From Gammaproteobacteria bacterium (GTDB taxonomy: Bacteria > Pseudomonadota > Gammaproteobacteria > DSM-16500): 6,684 bases of DNA. Under the pieces are notes generated by a model. That model searched no databases. It was not told the DNA's origin and worked only from the letters and a program-made list of their open reading frames with translations. This document shows positions 1 to 6,200 of this stretch, in pieces (position 1 is the first letter of the stretch; each line of letters starts with the position of its first letter). The position numbers and the translations under genes are program-made. The DNA lies in NCBI GenBank assembly GCA_021323555.1, contig JAJONP010000114.1:1-6684 (forward strand), given 5' to 3'.

Positions 1-6
1 AACCGT

Positions 7-174
7 TTATCCGAATGTTTTTTTCATATTAAACTCCACTCCGTCTCGTAAAACAAAATACGTTGCTCGTGCAAGCTTATTTGCAATCGTTTTTAATGCA
101 ACCACTTGCAGGGGTACCACTGGAGCCTCCTGATGATTATCAGGCTCTACTCTTTCTGAAAAGCCATAAGTATT
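7..174 (-). pseudogene. 3' remnant of a transposase, probably IS110/IS1111-like
   Basis: Read on the minus strand, a frame is open from just after an in-frame TAG (175-177) to a TAA at 7-9, giving about 55 residues with no start of its own. Its C-terminal part contains ALKTIANKLARATYFVLRDG and ends KKTFG. A run of an Ala/Lys-rich helix, then 'ARA-Y-x-LRD', then a short 'F' tail just before the stop resembles, from memory, the C-terminus of IS110/IS1111-family transposases. Upstream (178-240) the same frame is full of stops, so no intact transposase can be encoded here. I read it as the decayed 3' end of an insertion sequence whose 5' part has been lost. The family assignment is a recollection of pattern, not a search result; it could be the tail of some other gene. 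Confidence 0.5.
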
Positions 175-177
175 CTA

Positions 178-360
178 ATGATGTGATCAAAAATATCGTC
201 AGAATTAATTTAAAATTTAGCTAATAAGGGAAAAGGTGAGGGTGGTCGCCCTAGGGCCCTTTAATCAAAAATAAATTACTTTAGTAAGGTAGGTTTGCCT
301 CGCACTGGCTGCCGGAACGCCAAAAGTGTGTCTGGGTTATATCTATTAGGTTAAAACCAA
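178..360. other. Non-coding interval downstream of tpsB
   Basis: All frames I followed are broken by stops and no ribosome-binding site is followed by a plausible ORF. The interval holds a cluster of GC-rich inverted repeats (226-262, listed separately), a small AT-rich palindrome (276-287, TTACT-TT-AGTAA), and a short GGTT-AA-AACC hairpin at 349-358 directly beyond the tpsB stop. The last could slow transcription leaving tpsB, but it has no T-tract on the minus strand, so I do not call a Rho-independent terminator. The rest (290-345) shows no structure I can name. Confidence 0.5.
226..262. repeat. GC-rich imperfect inverted repeat, possible dispersed palindromic element
   Basis: An outer AAGGG (226-230) can pair with CCCTT (257-261), and an inner AGGG (239-242) with CCCT (249-252). 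The right side contains the perfect 10-bp palindrome GCCCTAGGGC (248-257), overlapping AGGGCCCT (253-260). The GC-rich island in AT-rich surroundings, next to a transposase remnant, looks like a dispersed palindromic repeat or an IS-associated end. Only one copy is in the window, so repetition in the genome is not shown. Confidence 0.3.
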
Positions 361-2100
361 TTAAACAGCTGCGGTTAAACTAAAAAATATCCTCGGTGTT
401 CTGCCTCTACCGATAAGCGATTCTGATGCGATGCTTCTTGTTAACACTTGGGTATACATTAAATTACCCGTTAGCAATTTAGAAAGGGCGAAACGCACCC
501 CCGCACCTGTCGAAGCGGCGCTTTGCTTTTGTTTCGTATTAGCTACATTCTTGATATTCCATATAACACCCGTATCATAATAAGTATAAAATTGCATAGA
601 TTGCACCATCAATCTTTGCGGATAGGTATCCATACGCAACTCTATCGTACCCCCTGCTCCTCTATCACCTAATATTTCCGCAGGATCGTAACCACGCCCA
701 ACTTGGCTACCCCCAAAACCAAACTGCTCAGAAGATAATAAGGGATTAAATGCATATTGTCCCGATGCAAGCACGTATAATGAAAATCGATTTAAGAAAG
801 GTTGCACACGTCCAATTTGTCCGTATATTTTGGTATATATACCATCTGCGCCAAAACGGGAAGTGATGATGGATGTGGGGTCGTTGCTCGCCCCCAGGAT
901 ATTAAGACCTTTTTCAATGTGCAGTGCAGATAAAGTAGTGCCGTTAAAACGATCAGCAAAACTATAAGTTCCACCGATATTGATAGATCGCACGTGATCT
1001 CTATATAATAATATGGCTCGATTAAATAATGTAGTTGAGCTATCCATATAAGTGAAATTACTATCTAAAGTTAAATCTTCCGAGCGAGAACGAATCACGG
1101 GATATTGAAGCGTAGCATAATAAGTGTTTGCCTTACCTTGTGTTTGGAGAGGCTGCAAGGTTAACCCAGGGGCTGTCAGCGATTGGTTCCCATCAAAAGT
1201 TAATTGCAGACCATGACTGCCTAAAGGGGCTTGATAAGCAAGGTCAAAATAATGTAATTGCTTGCCATGCGTTGCCATTAGATAAGTGGCACGTGTGCTA
1301 TCTCCTGATAGGAAAATAGAATTGACACTCGCCGTGGTAGTGACTTGCAAAGGGCCTATATAAAGTGTTCCATAGTTATCATAAGAAAGAGTTGCGTTTG
1401 CCATTTGCTCCTGCACAGCAAGATTCAAATCAGAAGCGCCTAATTGAGTTTTAGAGGGTTCTAATACTGCTTTCACCTGTACGCCAGGAATTTCATTTGC
1501 CAAACGCAAATATTTGTCCATTACCTTTATCTGTAAAGGATGAGCTTCAGAAATTTTTTCACCATACGCCAGTAAGAGCGCTTGAGCGCCCCGCGCATTA
1601 CCTACTACTTTCACCTTGTCAATGTAACCTTCAACAACACGTATTCGTATGACACCATTTTTTACATGCTGAGGGGGAATAATAGCCCGTGATAAAATAT
1701 AACCATTATTTCTATAAAAATTAGTGACGTTTTGCACTATATCTTGCAATTCAGCAATGCTGATCAGGGTATTAATTTTTTTTTTGTATAATGGAAATAA
1801 TTGATTCTCTGAATAAGTGTGATTACCTTCAAAAATGATTTTTATTAATTTGAATCTAATTTTTTCTGCTTCTGTTCCAAGGCTATTGACTTTTTCCTGT
1901 GCCACCGTTGCTTTGGGTACGGGTTTCGGAAGAATGGAAGGCCCTCGCCCGGGTAAATAATTTTTGGGGACTAACGCAGGGTACACACTACCCGGTAAAG
2001 GGGGCGCGGCAAAAGCAATACGATTTAACAAAGTTAATGAAAGAAAAATAGCTATAATCGCTATAGAAAAAAGCTTAATGACAAAAGGACATATTTTCAT
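361..2100 (-). CDS. TpsB-type outer-membrane transporter (ShlB/FhaC/HecB family)
   Basis: Outer-membrane component of a two-partner (type Vb) secretion system. The family exports a large TpsA exoprotein through a 16-stranded barrel, using periplasmic POTRA domains to receive it. Start chosen at 2100 (579 aa): the protein then begins MKICPF with a hydrophobic signal peptide to about residue 31 (AFA|APP), and an AAGGA lies 11 bp upstream. An ATG at 2133 would add 11 residues but has no ribosome-binding site. After a Pro-rich linker (32-65), POTRA-1 spans about 83-160, with the family-typical FYRNNGYILSRAIIPPQ and RVVEGYI stretches. POTRA-2 spans about 161-230 and the barrel about 235-579. The conserved L6-loop motif is present as VGRGYD (467-472), after FGFGG and before the barrel strand at GGTIELR. 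The length is normal for the family and the frame intact. The gene follows dapF closely and is probably co-transcribed. No TpsA gene is in the window, so its substrate is unknown. Confidence 0.93.
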   Translation of the reverse strand: MKICPFVIKLFSIAIIAIFLSLTLLNRIAFAAPPLPGSVYPALVPKNYLPGRGPSILPKPVPKATVAQEKVNSLGTEAEKIRFKLIKIIFEGNHTYSENQLFPLYKKKINTLISIAELQDIVQNVTNFYRNNGYILSRAIIPPQHVKNGVIRIRVVEGYIDKVKVVGNARGAQALLLAYGEKISEAHPLQIKVMDKYLRLANEIPGVQVKAVLEPSKTQLGASDLNLAVQEQMANATLSYDNYGTLYIGPLQVTTTASVNSIFLSGDSTRATYLMATHGKQLHYFDLAYQAPLGSHGLQLTFDGNQSLTAPGLTLQPLQTQGKANTYYATLQYPVIRSRSEDLTLDSNFTYMDSSTTLFNRAILLYRDHVRSINIGGTYSFADRFNGTTLSALHIEKGLNILGASNDPTSIITSRFGADGIYTKIYGQIGRVQPFLNRFSLYVLASGQYAFNPLLSSEQFGFGGSQVGRGYDPAEILGDRGAGGTIELRMDTYPQRLMVQSMQFYTYYDTGVIWNIKNVANTKQKQSAASTGAGVRFALSKLLTGNLMYTQVLTRSIASESLIGRGRTPRIFFSLTAAV

Positions 2101-2145
2101 TGAGTCAACAATCCTTCGCAAACCCCTCGCCATGATACTACATTT

Positions 2146-2928
2146 TTATAGAGGATAACTACCTGAAAAAACTCGTATTGCAGAGCCTGATAACACCACT
2201 GGCGAGTGTTCTCCAAGCCACTCGACTAATAAATCTCCATGAGTCAGTGTAACGGTGACTTTGTGTTCTAGCCCATGATAAAAAATACCTGCAACCACAG
2301 CAGCACATGCGTTGCTACCACATGCCAATGTTTCCCCTGCCCCTCGCTCAATAGTACGCAAACGTATATGGCGTGGATTCATTATCTCCATAAATCCGAC
2401 ATTAGCGCCCTTTGCAAAAACAGAATGCGCTGCAATTTTTGAGCTGATGTCTATGACCGAGGCTGCCTGAATAGAAGGTACACACAAAATAGCATGGGGA
2501 TTCCCTATAGAAACCACAGCAAACGATAAAGCATCCATTGTATATACTATAGGCTCAATACGTGGAATACCCATTTTTACCTGATAGTAATGATCAGGAT
2601 GAATAACTACTTCAACTAAACCCGATAATGTTTCAAGCGTTAATAATTTTTTTTGTGATAGTTTCTCCTCCTGAATAAAACGAGCCACACAACGCATCCC
2701 ATTCCCACAGTGTTCTGCCTCGCTCCCATCCGCGTTAAAAATACGACAGGCAAAATCTGCTTTACTGGATTTTTCAATTAATAATAATTGGTCAAAACCA
2801 ATACCTAAATGACGATCAGCTAATAATGGAATAGATATTTCTTTTAGCTCAACCACGTGATGAACCGCATCAATCACGATAAAATCATTCCCCAGGCTGT
2901 GCATTTTGCAAAATTGGAGGGATTTCAT
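2146..2928 (-). CDS. dapF: Diaminopimelate epimerase
   Basis: Cytoplasmic, PLP-independent racemase that converts LL- to meso-2,6-diaminopimelate, the penultimate step of lysine synthesis and the source of the peptidoglycan cross-linking residue. The 260 aa product is close to the usual length (about 275) and complete. Family landmarks appear in order: N-terminal KMHSLGNDFIVID, GFDQ near 44-47, the first catalytic cysteine at C74 in AEHCGNGMRC, GNPHAI (142-147), GANVGFM (174-180), and the second catalytic cysteine at C203 in GAGETLACGSNACA. The two cysteines form the acid/base pair of this family, so activity is expected. The G usual in 'MHGLGNDF' is S here, a minor change. The ATG lies 2 bp after the lptM stop with only a weak GGA upstream, which suggests translational coupling. 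tpsB follows on the same strand. Confidence 0.97.
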   Translation of the reverse strand: MKSLQFCKMHSLGNDFIVIDAVHHVVELKEISIPLLADRHLGIGFDQLLLIEKSSKADFACRIFNADGSEAEHCGNGMRCVARFIQEEKLSQKKLLTLETLSGLVEVVIHPDHYYQVKMGIPRIEPIVYTMDALSFAVVSIGNPHAILCVPSIQAASVIDISSKIAAHSVFAKGANVGFMEIMNPRHIRLRTIERGAGETLACGSNACAAVVAGIFYHGLEHKVTVTLTHGDLLVEWLGEHSPVVLSGSAIRVFSGSYPL

Positions 2929-2930
2929 TT

Positions 2931-3089
2931 TTATTTATCCAACTGCTGAGTATGGCCAAGGTCATTAGCTGGCAGGTATAAATGCCCCGATTGCCCACAG
3001 TTAGTTAGCATCCCACAAAAAAAGAATATCACAATAAGAGCGATAATTTTTTCGTAGGATGTCATAACTTGTTTAATGATTTTTTTCAT
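2931..3089 (-). CDS. lptM: Small LptM (YifL)-like lipoprotein
   Basis: This 52 aa ORF lies directly upstream of dapF, the position of lptM (yifL) in E. coli and many gammaproteobacteria. It starts MKKIIKQ, has a hydrophobic stretch at about 16-27, and a lipobox-like L28-T29-N30-C31 followed by GQSGHLYLP. The C-G-x-x-G-x-LY-x-P pattern after the cysteine is the hallmark of this family (the E. coli mature N-terminus is similar). LptM is known to bind the LptD/LptE translocon and help its oxidative maturation in the outer membrane. Asn at -1 of the cysteine is unusual (normally Gly, Ala or Ser), so processing by signal peptidase II may be inefficient or the consensus relaxed here. The ATG at 3089 has a weak AGG about 11-13 bp upstream; an internal ATG at 3065 would also leave a signal peptide. 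It ends 2 bp before dapF. Confidence 0.85.
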   Translation of the reverse strand: MKKIIKQVMTSYEKIIALIVIFFFCGMLTNCGQSGHLYLPANDLGHTQQLDK

Positions 3090-3118
3090 GGGGTTAGAAT
3101 ACCTGAAAACAGCATCTT

Positions 3119-3124
3119 GTTATA
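3119..3124 (-). promoter_or_regulatory. Candidate -10 element for lptM-dapF-tpsB
   Basis: On the minus strand TATAAC sits about 30 bp upstream of the lptM start, a reasonable distance for a sigma-70 -10 box with a short leader. No convincing -35 is found at 16-18 bp (the best is ACTTAT-like), so this is only a candidate. Confidence 0.3.
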
Positions 3125-3152
3125 CCTTGTTATTTTGTTCTATAAGTTTATT

Positions 3153-3175
3153 AAGCTTGTCATAAAGCTTTTTTT
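3153..3175 (+). promoter_or_regulatory. Inverted repeat followed by T-tract in the effector gene leader
   Basis: Two AAGCTT hexamers (3153-3158 and 3165-3170), each self-complementary and so able to pair with one another, flank the 6-base loop GTCATA. The right one runs into seven Ts (3169-3175). This has the shape of a weak Rho-independent terminator on the plus strand, but no plus-strand gene lies upstream. If transcription starts before it, it could attenuate the downstream gene. Otherwise it may be an operator or chance. The stem has only two G-C pairs. Confidence 0.3.
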
Positions 3176-3214
3176 GTGCAACAATAAGACAAAATTAGAT
3201 TGGATAGACCAAGC

Positions 3215-3220
3215 GAGGAG
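3215..3220 (+). promoter_or_regulatory. Strong Shine-Dalgarno of the effector gene
   Basis: GAGGAG ends 8 bp before the ATG at 3229, an ideal spacing. It fixes the start of the long plus-strand gene and shows that the reading frame is meant to be translated from this codon. Confidence 0.85.
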
Positions 3221-3228
3221 TTAATAGT

Positions 3229-6200
3229 ATGGCACCACCCGGATTAGAAGATAGCTGGATCGATATGGGTATTAGCAGCGTAGAACCAGAACAACATTTT
3301 GAAAAGTCAAATAATCTAAATGATTGGGTAGACGTTGATGAGAAGCAGGATAATCTTCCCGAACCGCTTTCTTTTACACGTGAAGCACAATTCCAACGCG
3401 ATATTGATATGATTACAGGCGCTATCGAGCGCCCTGGCGAAAATCCTTTCTCTGCTGCTATTTTAAAGAAAATTTTTACATTATTTCATTATGGAGACCT
3501 TCGTTATTTCAAAGATGGAGAGTGGCATCCCTGGGATTTACCTTTAGCCTCTGCTATCTCTCACGGAGCCAGAGTTACTATTCAGTTTCCAAACGATTTA
3601 AGTAAAGACATTATGGCATGGTTATTTGAAGGCGAGAATAAACTAGATAAATATGTTCGTAACGCTGCCACGCATGGCCTTAAAGCGAGAGAGAAATCTG
3701 AGATTCAATTTAATCCCCATCATTCTCTTAGAGAAATCAAACTTTCCATGCAGAAGGCTGCTTCTCAGGCTAGTGTAAAGTTTCTAGCTGATTTAGTAGA
3801 ATGGATTCCATTGTTTGGGAAAAGCGCTTCAGACGCTATTAAACCGAGAAAAGTTCATTTTGGCATTAACCTTGCGTTAGGCGGCGCAGGTAATACGCAC
3901 TTCACATCAAGAAATGTAATTGAGCCTCATGGACAACATGGACATCTTTATGTTTTTTATAGACCTGCCATGAAAGATTCTACCTATGGAGGTTTACTGG
4001 TGGGCATTGAACAATCAGCGCCTGGATGCCCAGATCAAAATGGCGGGAGCCATGGGGTAATGGCAACGCATCATGCACTCTCTGCCACGGCAGGGGAAGA
4101 TTTTGGGAAAAATAATAGCCTGGTAGGTCATGGGCCTAACCGATACTACGATGGTATATTTCTTGATTTAACTGAAGAACAATTTCATCAAATAAAAAAT
4201 CAAGAATTTAACCTAGCTATGCTTAGTACCGTTGGAAACAAGGCAGTAGCTCGCAAGGCACCCTACGCAGATGTACAGCCTGAAGCGCTTGTGACTCTTG
4301 TCTATAATGAAAAAAAGCTTACTCGATATAAAGAAAAACAAGCAGGAAAAAATAACGGTGTATTAGATGGTTTTTATAAGGATGAAGAGGGCAATGAATA
4401 TTTTATAAAAGTGCCCTCAGATCAAACAGAACTTTTTACAGAATTGTTTACGGGTAAGATACTAGATCAATTTAAAAAATTCCTCCCCGCACAGTATCGT
4501 GAGTCGCTCATTTGCGCAGACCAAGTTGAGTTACCTGATGGAACCTATGGTTTAATCCAACCTAGAAAAAATATTAAAGAAGTATGGAAATATTTTGTAG
4601 AACAAGCAGCCAACCAGCCAAAAAGCTATGTTCAATTCGCCCTGAAAGGCATAAGTGATTTTATTTCGAATCCGTATGATCGCAATATACCGTATGAAAT
4701 AATGTATGGCCAAACGCAACAATACCCTTTGCTAGCTGAGCTAGGTGATATCAATAGTCTAGCTATTTGCTTACTGTACTCATTAATGATGGGCGACTAT
4801 AGCGTACACAGCGCTAATATTGTTTATTCAGCAGAAGAAAAAAAAGAAGTATTATTTTCTAAAATTGATTTTGGGGCTGCCTTGCGTTATATAGGCGATC
4901 GTAGAAATATAGACATCATGAATCCCGTTGAATATCATGGGTTATTTTGGTTTAAGTATTACACCAAAGGCTTCCATCTTTTATACAAGAATGTTCCTGG
5001 CTTATATAAAGCTGTATCTGTATATGCAAAGGAATTATTTGAAAAATGCAGTGAGGAAGAGCTATATAACATTGTACTTGCCGCAACAAAAGCCATTCCA
5101 ACAAATTTATTAGAGCAATCTGAACAATACGCAACCGCAGCTTATATGGGAATAGATGAATTCAAAGCTGCTTGTTTGGGAAAGGACCGAGCAGACGAAC
5201 AATTCTCTAGAAAATTAGCATCTATTCTATTTACACGTGTTCAAAAGCTAGCAGCATTATCTGAGATAGAAATACAGCCAAGCCCTCCTGATGCAGCCGA
5301 AGCACCCAGACTTGGACCGAATAGAATGTTTGATTTTGCTTTTCAAAAACTTAAAAAAGCCTGGGTTGAAAAACCACAAGTACCCATAGAAGAAGAGGAA
5401 GAAGAGAAAGAAGATGAACAAAAAGAAGAGTTAGTAGACCTAGAAGAAAAACAGCCCATTGAAATTATTATCCCAGATGCGGCAGCAGATATTTATGCCG
5501 CGCGTTTTGTCTTAAATGAAAATCTTAATGACGGCTCGAATATTGTTCTAACTAGCCCTGCTTCTGATATTGAAACAATAGACGCGAGTGCTGTTGGAAC
5601 AACCCCGTTACCTCAAATGTTAAAACAAATTCGAGAATTACAAAAAGATGGAAAGAATAACACTTATTTTGTTCCGCTTGCGGAATGCTGGCCTACGGTT
5701 CCATACGGGCCTCCTCGTCAACATTGGACTTTGTTAATGATTCGAGGAGATAGATGTTATTTTGTTGACCCTTGCCCTTTATGGAAATCTGCATCTCTGC
5801 CATATTCTAAAGGACCTTTCGAATGGGGTATGGTACGTATGTTACAAGCAAGCCGCTTTGATACACCAAGTACTAGTTATTTGGGTTGGCAGCAAGATTC
5901 TGTCAATTGTGGCCGTTATGTGAGCGCCATTATTGGAGAAGTAGCGAAACTCATTTATTCAGGCATCGCTTTCGCTAAGATACCAAGTAATTTAGAGCAA
6001 TTGAGTCCTCATCCAACTGCTGAAACTTTAGTCCAGGAAGAAACTCATTGTACGATACCTGAAGAAATAGCAAGCAATAAAATAGTTTGTGATCTGCGGC
6101 GCCAGGAAGAAGTGTTTGAATATTTCGTAGCTGCAAAAAAAGCTGAAGAAGAAGAGAAAGCAAGAGCTAAGGCAGAAGCAGAAGAGAAAGCAAAAGTTGA

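Noticed and set aside
124..147. Hairpin CCTGAT-GATT-ATCAGG with flanking GAG/CTC
   Set aside because: It lies within the transposase-like coding remnant and has no T-tract, so it does not look like a terminator or a recombination site.
792..1319. Short open frames opposite or overlapping tpsB (792-974 minus, 1128-1319 plus)
   Set aside because: They are shadows of the tpsB reading frame, with no start signal and no recognisable motif.
2101..2133. Longer tpsB start at 2133 (MARGLRR...)
   Set aside because: There is no ribosome-binding site before it, whereas the ATG at 2100 has AAGGA upstream and gives a normal signal peptide. It remains possible, since the longer form would still have a hydrophobic leader.
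1964..2158. Plus-strand 64-codon frame across the tpsB signal-peptide region
   Set aside because: It lies antisense to the tpsB signal peptide and the dapF end, with no ribosome-binding site.
3141..3158. PmrA-box-like CTTAAT/CTTATA pair on the minus strand upstream of the effector
   Set aside because: The spacing between half sites is 9 bp instead of the 11 bp of the Legionella/Coxiella consensus, the second half is imperfect, and the orientation is opposite to the effector gene.
4928..5134. Two short overlapping open frames, one on each strand
   Set aside because: Both lie inside the kinase-like domain of the long plus-strand gene, whose frame is uninterrupted and has a strong start signal.
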